Notes: generated by a model from the sequence alone, not told the origin. 64,000 nt of DNA from JACCWP01 sp963801045 (GCA_963801045.1 CAWDDC010000003.1:992001-1056000), one strand, 5' to 3'; shown: positions 26,893 through 35,398, counted from the stretch's first letter. Numbers and translations: made by a program.

Positions 26893-27861
26893 ATGTCCAG
26901 GGTGCTGGTGACTGGCATGTCGGGCTCCGGCAAGTCCACGGTTCTCGACGAGTTGAGCCGGCGGGGACTCCTCACGGTGGACACCGACTACGACGGGTGG
27001 GTGCTGGCGGACGGCACCTGGGACGAACCGCGCATGGCGCAGCTCCTCGCCGGACACGTCGACGTGGTGGTCTCCGGCACCGTGGAGAACCAGGTGCGGT
27101 TCTACGACCGCTTCGAGCACGTCGTCCTGCTCAGTGCCCCGCTCCAGGTGTTGCAGCAGCGCGTGTTGGGCCGGACGAACAATCCCTACGGCACATCCGC
27201 TGCCGAGCGGGAGCAGATCGCGGACTACGTCCGAACGGTCGAGCCCCTGCTCCGGCGCGGTGCCACGGTCGAGATGGATGGGCAACGCGAGGTCGCCGAG
27301 CTGGCTGATGCGATCGAGCGGCTCGCCTCGCCCCAGTGGCCGCACGACACCTTCCTGCACGCATGGTGGGTCGATCCCGGACGTCTGCTCGCTGGCGAGT
27401 ATCCGGGCGACACCGACCCGGTCCGCACCCGACACAAGGTCGACCTCCTCGTCGATGCAGGCATCCGGTCATTCGTCGACCTGACGACACCGGCCGACCG
27501 GCTCGACCCCTACGAACCGGTGATCACCGCCGTTGCCGCCGCTCGCCAGCTCGATCTACGCCACATGTCCTTTCCGATTCCCGATCTCGGTGTGGCCGAC
27601 GACGACGCGTACGACACCGTGACGGCGATGATCGAGGACGGGCTCGGGCGCGGCGGCGTCTACGTGCACTGCTGGGGCGGCATCGGCAGGACCGGCACCG
27701 TCATCGGCTGCGTCCTCGCCGACGAGGGGCTCGACTACGACGACGTCATCGCGCGGCTGGCGACCCTGCGGCAGGGGAGCCGCAAGGAGAGTCGACGAGC
27801 ACCTGAGATGCCCGCCCAGCACGAGCTGATCAGGAGACGGGTGGCGTCGCGGCCCCGCTGA
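26893..27861 (+). CDS. Fusion of P-loop kinase and dual-specificity protein phosphatase domains
   Basis: A 322-residue protein with two enzyme domains. Residues 1-150: P-loop NTPase/kinase (MSRVLVTGMSGSGKSTVLDE Walker A; VDVVVSGTVEN Walker-B-like strand; LGRTNNPYG lid-like arginine) resembling small-molecule kinases. Residues about 155-315: cysteine phosphatase (LLAGEYPGD, GIRSFVDLTTPADR, general acid in FPIPDLGVADDD, and the active-site loop VHCWGGIGRTG, an exact HCX5R). The joint (SPQWPHDTFLHAWWV) is short. ATG 26893. Both active sites look intact. Substrates unknown. It is convergent with the long minus-strand operon ending at 27874. Confidence 0.85.
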   Translation: MSRVLVTGMSGSGKSTVLDELSRRGLLTVDTDYDGWVLADGTWDEPRMAQLLAGHVDVVVSGTVENQVRFYDRFEHVVLLSAPLQVLQQRVLGRTNNPYGTSAAEREQIADYVRTVEPLLRRGATVEMDGQREVAELADAIERLASPQWPHDTFLHAWWVDPGRLLAGEYPGDTDPVRTRHKVDLLVDAGIRSFVDLTTPADRLDPYEPVITAVAAARQLDLRHMSFPIPDLGVADDDAYDTVTAMIEDGLGRGGVYVHCWGGIGRTGTVIGCVLADEGLDYDDVIARLATLRQGSRKESRRAPEMPAQHELIRRRVASRPR

Positions 27862-27873
27862 GCGCAGCGTGCC

Positions 27874-28092
27874 TCACCGCTTCGACCGACGTACGTCGAC
27901 CAGGAGGGCGAGCGTGAATGCTGCGCCGACGCCCAGCCCGAGAGCGACGGTGAGGACGTGGTCGTCGTAGCCTCCCGCGAGCACGATCGCGGTCCCCGCG
28001 AGGAGGACGACGACGACGGCGAAGGCGATCTTCCAGTCGTCGCCGATCAGGAAGTCGTACCAGAACTGGCCGAACCCGCGGACGAAGCGCAT
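27874..28092 (-). CDS. Small two-helix membrane protein
   Basis: A 72-residue protein with a conserved-looking start (MRFVRGFGQFWYDFLIGDDW) and two TM helices (IAFAVVVVLLAGTAIVLAG and VLTVALGLGVGAAFTLALLV). It starts one base after the stop of the upstream COG4280 gene (TGACATG), so the two are translationally coupled. Last gene of the long minus-strand run. Function unknown; perhaps a partner subunit of the COG4280 protein. Confidence 0.7.
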   Translation of the reverse strand: MRFVRGFGQFWYDFLIGDDWKIAFAVVVVLLAGTAIVLAGGYDDHVLTVALGLGVGAAFTLALLVDVRRSKR

Positions 28093-28093
28093 G

Positions 28094-28900
28094 TCATGCC
28101 TCCGTGGCGTGAGTGGGGACGGGCGCGGCGGGCGGTTCCGTACGCCTGGGGACTCGCATGACCCGCACGAGGACCCGGCTCAGCAGGAGCCAGCCTGCCA
28201 GTATGGCGATGAGGCTCAGGTCGCTTCCGGGCCAGGACAGGCTCTCGTTGTCCACCGCGAAGATGCCGAGTCCTTCGATGGCCCAGTACGTCCCGAAGGT
28301 CGCCAGCAGGAGCCCGACCCCGTACTTCAGACTGTTCTCGGGAATCCTCGTCAGCGGTGTCCTGACGACGACGGCCAGGAGCAGGACGACGAGCACCGCG
28401 CTCGAAGCACCAGCGATCGCCACCGGCATGTTGTCCGCGTTGAGGCCGAAGGTGATGACGATGAAGACCACTTCGACGCCCTCGAGGAAGACGCCCTTGA
28501 AGCTCACCACGAACGAGAACCAGTCCAGGCCCAGGCGGCGCTCGTCACCGGCGTTCCGGGCGTTCCTGGTCTGCTCCTCGAAGATCTCCGCCTCGTCGTG
28601 CATGGCCTTGCGACCGGACGAGCGCAGGATGGCCTTGCGGAGCCACTGCAGTCCGAAGATGAGCAGCAGCGCACCGATGGTCAGCTGCAACGCCGCTTCG
28701 GGCAGCCACGTCGCCAAGGCGTAGCCCGCCACTGCGGTGAAAGCCGCAAGGGCCACGAGGGCGGCGGCGACGCCCCACAGGGTCGATCGCCAGCTCCGGG
28801 TCATGCCCATGGCGAGGACGATCGTGAGTGCCTCCACCATCTCCACCACGGAGGCGACAAACGTCGCGGCGGCGAGGCTCCACACTGCACTCGATCCCAT
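28094..28900 (-). CDS. COG4280-type integral membrane protein
   Basis: A 268-residue protein with about seven TM helices and a twofold pattern: SVVEMVEALTIVLAMGMTRSW near the N-terminus and FLEGVEVVFIVITFGLN in the middle. Each repeat carries paired glutamates in a TM helix, as in cation/solute transporter families with inverted repeats. A charged loop (KAMHDEAEIFEEQTRN) separates the halves. Similar predicted membrane proteins are grouped as COG4280, function unknown. ATG 28900 lies 5 bases after the GNAT stop, so it belongs to the same operon. Confidence 0.75.
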   Translation of the reverse strand: MGSSAVWSLAAATFVASVVEMVEALTIVLAMGMTRSWRSTLWGVAAALVALAAFTAVAGYALATWLPEAALQLTIGALLLIFGLQWLRKAILRSSGRKAMHDEAEIFEEQTRNARNAGDERRLGLDWFSFVVSFKGVFLEGVEVVFIVITFGLNADNMPVAIAGASSAVLVVLLLAVVVRTPLTRIPENSLKYGVGLLLATFGTYWAIEGLGIFAVDNESLSWPGSDLSLIAILAGWLLLSRVLVRVMRVPRRTEPPAAPVPTHATEA

Positions 28901-28905
28901 GTCAG

Positions 28906-29820
28906 TCAGGTCCTCGATGTCGTTTCGGGGTGGTGACGTCTGTCGCCCACCGACAACAGATAGCCCTCGCGTCCCACCATGCCGGAAAAGCGGTACCCCG
29001 CGGCGACGGCAGCCTCGATCGCGCCGCCGACCTCGCGCCGCCACACGAGGGCGAGGCCGGGGTCACGTCGACGCAGGGCGGTGATGTCGTGCGGCACCGC
29101 GATGGCAACGTGCGGCGCACCCAGCTCGCCGCGACGACGCGGCGCCCCATCGACCCCCTCCTCGAGAAACCAGGCGTAGCCCTCGGCGTGCGTCGGGTCC
29201 GGCCGTCCCGCAAGCGCGAGCGCGGTTCCCCTGCCGAGCAGGTCCCACGAGACCAGCAGGCGGTCGGTGCGCTCCCCCTCGTTCAGGGCATCGCGCAACA
29301 CGCCGTAGAAGTCGGCGTGGTACTCCACGGGCAACGCCCCGAGGCGCCCGATGTTGAAGACGGCGTTGCGTCGTTGCAGGGGGTCGAAGGTCCACTCGAT
29401 GTGGCTGAGTCCCTGCGCGAGCGCCCAGGCACGCTCGTGCAGCTTGAGGCAGAGCCCCACCCCCCGGCTGCGGGCTCCTTCGAGGACGCCCACGACGTGG
29501 GAGTGCAGGTGTAGTTCGGTCGACAGCCGGCAACCACGGAAGGCGACCGCGGCCGCGACCATCGTGGCACCGATGTAGGCGCCGGCCACGTAGTTGCCGG
29601 AGAAGGACAGCGCCTTGAGCACCTCGTGATGGACGCTGACCTCCTCGGTGCCCCAGACCCGGTGCCAGATCTCGGAGGCGGTCTGCAGATCCTCGATGCT
29701 GCGCAGCTCGCGCACCGTGACCCCCTGGGCGATCGCGGCGGTGGACGCGAGCGCCTGCGCAGCAGCGGCGTCAGCCGCCAGCGTCGAGGGCCGGTTGAGC
29801 GCTGTCGAGTCGGTGACCAT
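28906..29820 (-). CDS. GNAT-superfamily acyltransferase (COG3375 type)
   Basis: A 304-residue GNAT protein. Central region: GAYIGATMVAAAVAFRG, HLHSHVVGVLEGARSRGVGLCLKLHERAWA (the acetyl-CoA loop, R-x-x-G-x-G-x-x-L), HIEWTFDPLQRRNAVFNIGRLGA and VEYHADFYG, typical of COG3375. In Geobacillus a GNAT succinyltransferase works with N-succinylamino acid racemase in D-to-L amino acid conversion; here the gene lies two bases after the racemase gene, suggesting the same partnership. ATG 29820 fits the end of the upstream gene. The C-terminus (GGAIEAAVAAGYRFSGMVGREGYLL) is intact. Confidence 0.82.
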   Translation of the reverse strand: MVTDSTALNRPSTLAADAAAAQALASTAAIAQGVTVRELRSIEDLQTASEIWHRVWGTEEVSVHHEVLKALSFSGNYVAGAYIGATMVAAAVAFRGCRLSTELHLHSHVVGVLEGARSRGVGLCLKLHERAWALAQGLSHIEWTFDPLQRRNAVFNIGRLGALPVEYHADFYGVLRDALNEGERTDRLLVSWDLLGRGTALALAGRPDPTHAEGYAWFLEEGVDGAPRRRGELGAPHVAIAVPHDITALRRRDPGLALVWRREVGGAIEAAVAAGYRFSGMVGREGYLLSVGDRRHHPETTSRT

Positions 29821-29822
29821 CG

Positions 29823-30938
29823 TCAGTCCGTCCCCGTCGCGGGGACGGTCTCCAGCCGGGTCGTGAACCGATCGACGGCGTCCAGGTCGACCTCGACCCC
29901 GATGCCCGGGCCGTCGGGGACCACGAGATGGCCGTCTTCGAGCTCGAACGGCGCGGTGAGGTCGTCGACGAAGTACCGGGAGGTGGCGGAGATGTCGCCG
30001 GGAAGCGTGAAGTTCGGCAGTGAGGCCAGAGCGAGATTGGCGGCGCGGCCCACCCCGGACTCGAGCACGCCGCCGCACCAGACCGGAACGCTGAGGGCCG
30101 AGCAGATGTCGTGGATGCGCCGGGACTCGAGGTACCCGCCGACGCGGGACGGCTTCACGTTGACGATGCGGCAGGCGCCGGCCTCGACAAGCGCGGCCGC
30201 ATCGACGGCTGACTTGATCGACTCGTCCAGGCACAACGGGGTGTCGAGGCGCGCCGCCAACCGGATGTGGCTGCGCACGTCGTGCGCGGGGAACGGCTGC
30301 TCGATCATCGACAGGCCGAACCGGTCCCACGAGCTGAGGCGGGCGACCTCGTGGTTCCCGTACGCTCCGTTGCCGTCGACCTGCAGGTCGGTCTGACTGC
30401 CCAGGGCCGAGCGGACCGCGGCCATCGGCGCCTCGTCCCAGCCGGGCTGCACCTTGAGCTTGACGCGGGCGTAGCCCTCGGCGGCGTAGCCCTCGGCGAG
30501 GGCGACCAGCTCCTCGAGCGTGTCGGTGATGCCGATGGAGACGCCGACAGGCACCCGGCGGCGGGTCCCGCCGAGGTAGCGGCTCAGCGACATGTGCGCC
30601 GCCCGCAGCTCAGCATCGAGCACCGCGGTCTCGAGCGCTGCACGCGCAGCATGGTGGCCCACAGCGGTGGCGAGCCGGGCCCCGACCGCTGGGGCGCTCA
30701 GCGGGCCGGCGAGGAGGGTCGGCAGGAGGACCTCTCGGAGCGAGACCCAGGTGGAGGCAATGAACTCGTGACCGAACACGGGCAGGTCCTCGACGCTGAG
30801 ATCGGCCCATCCTTCGCTGACGTCGGTCACGACGCGCACCAGCATCGACAACCGGGACAGCTGCAGGCTCTGGGAGGTGCGGAAGGGACGCACGAGAGGC
30901 ATGTCGACCGTGCGCAGCTCCACGCGGTGCAGCTTCAT
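29823..30938 (-). CDS. N-acylamino acid racemase / o-succinylbenzoate synthase (MenC/NSAR subgroup)
   Basis: A 371-residue enolase-superfamily enzyme. Catalytic set intact: KxK in RVKLKVQPG, metal ligands D in LQVDGNGAY, E in MIEQPF and D/E in CLDESIKSA, second lysine in IVNVKPSRVGG. This matches the OSBS/NSAR branch, whose members racemise N-acyl amino acids and may also make o-succinylbenzoate. No other men genes are present, while the next gene is a GNAT and the previous one an N-acyl-D-amino-acid deacylase, so racemase activity is favoured. ATG 30938 (MKLHRVELRTVDMPL) is the family-like start. Confidence 0.87.
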   Translation of the reverse strand: MKLHRVELRTVDMPLVRPFRTSQSLQLSRLSMLVRVVTDVSEGWADLSVEDLPVFGHEFIASTWVSLREVLLPTLLAGPLSAPAVGARLATAVGHHAARAALETAVLDAELRAAHMSLSRYLGGTRRRVPVGVSIGITDTLEELVALAEGYAAEGYARVKLKVQPGWDEAPMAAVRSALGSQTDLQVDGNGAYGNHEVARLSSWDRFGLSMIEQPFPAHDVRSHIRLAARLDTPLCLDESIKSAVDAAALVEAGACRIVNVKPSRVGGYLESRRIHDICSALSVPVWCGGVLESGVGRAANLALASLPNFTLPGDISATSRYFVDDLTAPFELEDGHLVVPDGPGIGVEVDLDAVDRFTTRLETVPATGTD

Positions 30939-31061
30939 CCGTCGGTCCACCTTCCCGCGCTCGGCCCCTGCTGAGGACGCGACCAGTCTTGACGGCCCGC
31001 CAGGGTTGTCCATCGGTGCGGACGCCAAGTTCCCGTCCCGGCATTGGTGGCTCCGACTACA

Positions 31062-32564
31062 TCAGGGTGCGTCGCTGGTCACCGCCCGACCGGGTCGGGC
31101 GGTCGGGACCAGTTGTCCGTCCTGGACCACCAGCGTTCCGTGCACCACGACGTGGAAGATCCCACGGGACGGGCGGGTGCGGGTGTACGTCGCCCGGTCG
31201 GTGATGGTGCCGGGGTCGAAGAGGACGAGGTCGGCATCCATGCCGACCTGGACCCGGCCCTTGCGCGCCATCGCCGGCGACGTCGGCGCGAGGATCTGTG
31301 CGGGGAGGAGGCTGCAGCGCCGCACGGCTTCCGGCACGGTGAGCAGCTCGCGCTCACGCACCAGCCAGCGGAAGACCTTGCTGAAGCAGCCCGCGCTGCG
31401 CGGGTGCGCAAAGCTGCCGTCCGGAGGGGGCCACGCCGCACCGTCCAGCAGCGCCCCACCGGGCAGCGTGAGCGGGATGGAGTCGCTGGCGAACGCAGCG
31501 AACGGAACCGTCACCGCACGGTCCATCAGCGCGGCCTCGGTGGGGTCGGACAGGTCGTAGGACAGGGTCATGACCACCCCGCCCGGGTCCTCGCGTCGCA
31601 GCTCCTCCAGCCGGGTGGCATCGGCGATGTGTTCACCGGTCGGGACGTACACCAGGCTGCTGGGCTCCCGTCCCTCGGCGGCCAGCCCCTCGGCGGTGAG
31701 GAACGGCGCACCGATCACGGTCGAGCCGCGCTCATAGGGGTAGGCCTCGGCCGTGACGGCGAGACCTTCGGCCTGGGCGTCGGCCAGCGCCGTCGCGATC
31801 GGCTCGAGCCAGCGGTCCGAGGTGCTGTTGAGGTGGCAGACGTGCATCGCCGCTCCGGTCTCGGCGGCCGCGTCGATGATCTCGGCCACGGCGTCGTACG
31901 CCGTCACGGGGCCCGCGCGCGCCGCGGTGCGGCTGTGCGTGAACGTACCTTTGCCGAGCCGGGAGGCAAGACGCGCGATCCGGACGTACTCGTCCGCATG
32001 GGTGTCCGGCAGGTAGCCCAGCAACATGCCCACCCCCAGCGCCCCCGCGGCGAGCTCGGCCTCGAGGGAGGCCAGGATCTGGTCGATCTCCCACGCCGTG
32101 GCCGGGCGCTGCCATCCGGCGTGCAGCTCGGCAGCCTGCAGGGCAGCGAAGCTCGTCGGGAAGTGCGCCGGGGCGAATGACTGTCCGGTGAGGACTTCGG
32201 CGCGGGCGAGGCTCCACGAGGCGGAGTAGCCGTAGTTGAGGATCCGTCCCTCACCGGCCATCAGCTCGTAGCGCGCTCGCGTCTGGGAAGTGCCGGCCTC
32301 CAGGTCCAGGGCGGTGGTGACCCCGTCGAGCGCCTGCAGGCGTTGCCCACAAAGGTTCTGGGCGTGACTGTGGAGGTCGATGAAACCCGGGGCGAGGACC
32401 AGCCCGGTACCGTTCAGCGTCAGCTCCGCGGGCGGCACCTCATCGCCGACGTGGCTGATGACGCCGTGAGTCACGGCAACGTTGCAGACGTGATCGAGAT
32501 GCGTCTCGGGGTCGATCACCCGAGCACCCGTGACGGCCAGGTCTGCCCGGGCGGGCTGTGTCAC
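31062..32564 (-). CDS. N-acyl-D-amino-acid deacylase family amidohydrolase
   Basis: A 500-residue metal-dependent amidohydrolase of the D-aminoacylase type, which frees D-amino acids from N-acyl-D-amino acids. Metal site residues: HSH in APGFIDLHSHAQN, His in TFTHSRT, His in AMHVCHLNS and Asp in FASDSIP. C-terminal barrel closure GMDADLVLFDPGTITDRATYT is typical. GTG 32564 overlaps the previous stop by four bases (GTGA), fixing the start and indicating coupling. A gap of about 120 bases separates it from the racemase gene downstream. Linked acyl-substrate: unknown. Confidence 0.87.
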   Translation of the reverse strand: MTQPARADLAVTGARVIDPETHLDHVCNVAVTHGVISHVGDEVPPAELTLNGTGLVLAPGFIDLHSHAQNLCGQRLQALDGVTTALDLEAGTSQTRARYELMAGEGRILNYGYSASWSLARAEVLTGQSFAPAHFPTSFAALQAAELHAGWQRPATAWEIDQILASLEAELAAGALGVGMLLGYLPDTHADEYVRIARLASRLGKGTFTHSRTAARAGPVTAYDAVAEIIDAAAETGAAMHVCHLNSTSDRWLEPIATALADAQAEGLAVTAEAYPYERGSTVIGAPFLTAEGLAAEGREPSSLVYVPTGEHIADATRLEELRREDPGGVVMTLSYDLSDPTEAALMDRAVTVPFAAFASDSIPLTLPGGALLDGAAWPPPDGSFAHPRSAGCFSKVFRWLVRERELLTVPEAVRRCSLLPAQILAPTSPAMARKGRVQVGMDADLVLFDPGTITDRATYTRTRPSRGIFHVVVHGTLVVQDGQLVPTARPGRAVTSDAP

Positions 32565-33160
32565 AGCCCCACGCCGTTGTCGCTGAGATGGTCCTTCCAC
32601 AGCTCGGCCATGGACGGAACGTCGTGGGTGTCCGGCCACGTCTCCGGCCGCCAGACCTTGCCGCGCGCCAGGGCTTTCGCGCAGTGCACGAAGACCTCGT
32701 CGGCCTCGAGCAGCAGGGCCACCACGGGTGGCCGCCGCGGTTCCGGGTTGAACAGCGCAAGCACGTCGACGCTGGTCGTGACGCAGGCTCGACCGTTGAC
32801 CCGCACAGCGTCATCGCGACCAGGGATCAACAACATGGCGCCCAGCCTGCCGGTCTCGACCACGTTGTGCATGGTGTCCAGACGCCGGTTGCCGGTGACG
32901 TCGGGAATGGCCAGCACCCTGTCCCCCAACACCTTGACGAAACCTGGGCGGCCACCTCTGGGGGTGACGTCGCACCTGCCGGTGCCGTCGTGACTGGCGA
33001 GCAGCGCAAGCGGAGAGGCCGCGACGAACCGGGCCGTCGCGGGGCCGACGCGTGACGTCACCTTGTGGACGATGGCGGCACCGGGGGGACCGTACAAGGC
33101 AGCCAGCTCGGCGGGCTCGGTCAGCGCCTGCTCGGCCAGCTCGTCAAAGCTGATGCTCAT
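32561..33160 (-). CDS. PPOX-class FMN-dependent flavoprotein (MSMEG_1061-like)
   Basis: A 199-residue split-beta-barrel flavoprotein of the pyridoxamine-phosphate-oxidase superfamily. Features: ARFVAASPLALLASHDGTGRCDVTPRGG, VLAIPDVTGNRRLDTMHNV, GAMLLIPGRDDAVRVNGRA and CAKALARGKVWRPETW, the pattern of the MSMEG_1061 subfamily. Cofactor FMN is likely. ATG 33160 overlaps the upstream stop (ATGA). Its role in the operon is open: oxidation of an amino-acid-derived product, or reductive release of iron from a siderophore, would both fit but are guesses. Confidence 0.8.
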   Translation of the reverse strand: MSISFDELAEQALTEPAELAALYGPPGAAIVHKVTSRVGPATARFVAASPLALLASHDGTGRCDVTPRGGRPGFVKVLGDRVLAIPDVTGNRRLDTMHNVVETGRLGAMLLIPGRDDAVRVNGRACVTTSVDVLALFNPEPRRPPVVALLLEADEVFVHCAKALARGKVWRPETWPDTHDVPSMAELWKDHLSDNGVGL

Positions 33161-34296
33161 CGGCGGATCTCGTGGTGCCTGGCGTCCATCGGGTGCTCCT
33201 CGAGGGTGTTGTCGCTGCGCAGGACCAGGAACGAACCGAACTGCGCCACCGCCGTGTCGACATGGCGAGGGATGAGGCACAGCAGCTCACCGGGGACAGG
33301 GACGTCGTCGGGGCAGGCGTAGTGCAGGGCCAGGTGGGCCTGGTTCGGTGACCCGACCTCGACGCCGTCCCGCCCGCTCACGGCCGCGTGCGGACTGCCC
33401 GCGTCGACCTGGATCGCGGTGAGCCCGGCATCAACCGTGACTCGTGCCGGGCCCGCGCTGAGTACGCGCGCCAGGACTCCGACCGCGGGGCGCAGACCCA
33501 CGTCACCGAGTCGCTCGAGGCTGCGGACGTCGCTGAACGTCACCGTGCCGGGGCTGACGCGGACTCGGCGCCGCACAGTGGGGCCGAAGCTGTGCTCGAG
33601 CGCGGGAAGGAAGGTGTGGCTGCCGCCGGTGACCAGTTCGGGCACCTGGACGCCCGCGGCCCCCAAGGCAGTGATCAGGCGGTCCACCTTCTCGAGCCCC
33701 ATCCTGGTGCGCGCGTCGCGCTGCTCGGGCGGGAGGCCGGCCAGGTGCCCGTCGTAGTGGTGGACACCCACGCAGGTATGTCCGGCGGACGCAGCCCGGT
33801 CGAGAAGCGCCACGGCACCTCGCGGGTCGTTGACGTTGTGTCCGGTGCGATGCATGCCGGAGTCCACGTCGAGGAAGAAGTGCATCGGTCGGGCTCCCCA
33901 GGTGTCCAGCGCGGCCGGCGAGTCCAGGAGCACGGCGACACGCTGGTCCGGCCATCGCTCCGCCAGGTCCGCGAGCTGGTTCAGCCCGGGGCCCACAGCG
34001 GGGAGTGCGTACAACACATCCGGAGCGCCGAGCTCCAACAGGCAGCGGACTTCCTCGTACGTCGAGGCCTTGAAGCGGGTCACACCCGCATTCAGCAGCC
34101 GGCCCATCGCCCAGCTGGACTTCGCCGTCTTCACGTGCGCACGCCAGACGTCCAGACCGCCGACGAGCTTCAGCACCGCCTGGATGTTCGCGTCGACCGT
34201 CACCTCGTCGATGACCAGGCAAGGGGTCGCCAGACCCGGCTGGTCGACGAACCGGGCCGCGGCCTCGGGGCGCAGCGAACGCAACGGATCAGGCAT
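33157..34296 (-). CDS. D-threonine aldolase / D-serine dehydratase-like PLP enzyme
   Basis: A 379-residue fold-type III (alanine-racemase-like barrel) PLP enzyme. N-terminal LATPCLVIDEVTVDANIQ; PLP lysine in WRAHVKTAKSSWAM (usual family form RPHxKTHK); barrel motifs FFLDVDSGMHRTG, GVHHYDGHLAGL and VTGGSHTF. The C-terminal metal site reads CLIPRHVDTA: HxD as in D-threonine aldolases (Mn site), not HxC as in zinc D-serine dehydratases. It would cleave D-beta-hydroxy amino acids such as D-threonine or D-allo-threonine to glycine and an aldehyde. Coupled to the flavoprotein gene by a four-base overlap. Confidence 0.84.
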   Translation of the reverse strand: MPDPLRSLRPEAAARFVDQPGLATPCLVIDEVTVDANIQAVLKLVGGLDVWRAHVKTAKSSWAMGRLLNAGVTRFKASTYEEVRCLLELGAPDVLYALPAVGPGLNQLADLAERWPDQRVAVLLDSPAALDTWGARPMHFFLDVDSGMHRTGHNVNDPRGAVALLDRAASAGHTCVGVHHYDGHLAGLPPEQRDARTRMGLEKVDRLITALGAAGVQVPELVTGGSHTFLPALEHSFGPTVRRRVRVSPGTVTFSDVRSLERLGDVGLRPAVGVLARVLSAGPARVTVDAGLTAIQVDAGSPHAAVSGRDGVEVGSPNQAHLALHYACPDDVPVPGELLCLIPRHVDTAVAQFGSFLVLRSDNTLEEHPMDARHHEIRR

Positions 34297-34302
34297 ACCG
34301 GC

Positions 34303-35328
34303 TCAGGAACCCGATCCGGACCTCTCGGCGGCCGCGGCGATGTCCGGGACGACGATCTTCATGGTGGCCGGGATGCTGAGCACGGACGGGAACACGAACG
34401 CGGCGGTCACGCCCGGGTCGGCGAGATAGACGACGGAGTCGTTCTTGAAGGCTGACATGTCGCCGGTGGGCTTGTCGTCGACCACTTGCTCCTCGGACAA
34501 GTCGTCGATGAACGACACGATCACGTCTGCATCGATGTCGGAGACGTTCTCCCACGACAGCGGGACGGAGAAGTTCTCGCCCTTGTCCTCTGCTGCGAGA
34601 GCCTCCTCACCCTCGGACGGCGTCATCCCCATGTCCACCAACATGTCCACCATGGCCACGGTCGGCATGTAGACGTCGATGGCTTGCGCGCCCATGTAGG
34701 TAACGCTGAGCGTGCTGCCCTGAAGGGCTGGGTACTCCCTCCCGGTCTTGCGCAGGAAGGTCTCGGTGTCGTCGATGAGCTGCTCGGCCTCGGTGGGCAT
34801 CCCGACGGCATCACCGACCATCCGGGTCAGCTCGGGCCAGGGCGTCTGGAACGGACCGTCCGGATAGGCAACGGTCGGGGCGATCTCGGTGAGCTTCTCG
34901 TACTCAGACTTGTAGATGCCGTGGTACGGAGCCAGGATCACGTCCGGGGTCAGCGCGGCGATCTTCTCGAGCGGCAACCCGTCGGACTCGTCGATCAGGG
35001 TGGTCTCGGCAGGGTCGTAGTACTCCTCGACCCAGGGCATCACGCCGTCCTCGTTGGCACCTGACGAATAGCTCGGCATCCCGACCGGGGTGAGTCCCAG
35101 GGCGTACACCACATCCTGGGCGCTGTAGCCGAGTGTGACGATGCGCTCCGGCCGGCTGTTGATCGTGGTCGACCCGAAGGTGTGCTCGATCGTCACGGGG
35201 AACGCCGCGTCGTCGGACGACCCGCTCGCCACCGGCTCGTCATGGCTGGCCCTGCACCCGACGAGTGCGGTGAGCGCCAGCAGGCCGGCGGCGACGGCGA
35301 CGGCCTGACGGTGTGGCGATCCGGTCAT
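34303..35328 (-). CDS. Siderophore-type ABC transporter, substrate-binding lipoprotein
   Basis: A 341-residue FecB/FepB-class (cluster A-II) binding protein. Signal with lipobox LTALVGC near residue 24; then PERIVTLGYSAQDVVYALGLTPVGMP, LEKIAALTPDVILAPYHGIY and the rigid helix linker between lobes. Such proteins bind ferric siderophores, haem or cobalamin. ATG 35328 follows GGGAGACGTCC. It lies 6 bases upstream of the aldolase-like gene and 70 bases downstream of the S12 hydrolase gene; those 70 bases may hold a promoter. Works with the permeases at 39426 and 40511 and ATPase at 38552. Confidence 0.9.
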   Translation of the reverse strand: MTGSPHRQAVAVAAGLLALTALVGCRASHDEPVASGSSDDAAFPVTIEHTFGSTTINSRPERIVTLGYSAQDVVYALGLTPVGMPSYSSGANEDGVMPWVEEYYDPAETTLIDESDGLPLEKIAALTPDVILAPYHGIYKSEYEKLTEIAPTVAYPDGPFQTPWPELTRMVGDAVGMPTEAEQLIDDTETFLRKTGREYPALQGSTLSVTYMGAQAIDVYMPTVAMVDMLVDMGMTPSEGEEALAAEDKGENFSVPLSWENVSDIDADVIVSFIDDLSEEQVVDDKPTGDMSAFKNDSVVYLADPGVTAAFVFPSVLSIPATMKIVVPDIAAAAERSGSGS

Positions 35329-35398
35329 GGACGTCTCCCTGGGTCGGTCCTGCGATACAAGCACGGGGGCACGATTGCCACCTCGGCGAACCGGACGA

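Noticed and set aside
29821..30330. N-terminal extension of the GNAT gene (open frame to 30330)
   Set aside because: The extension is the shadow of the racemase gene; ATG 29820 just after the racemase stop is the natural start.
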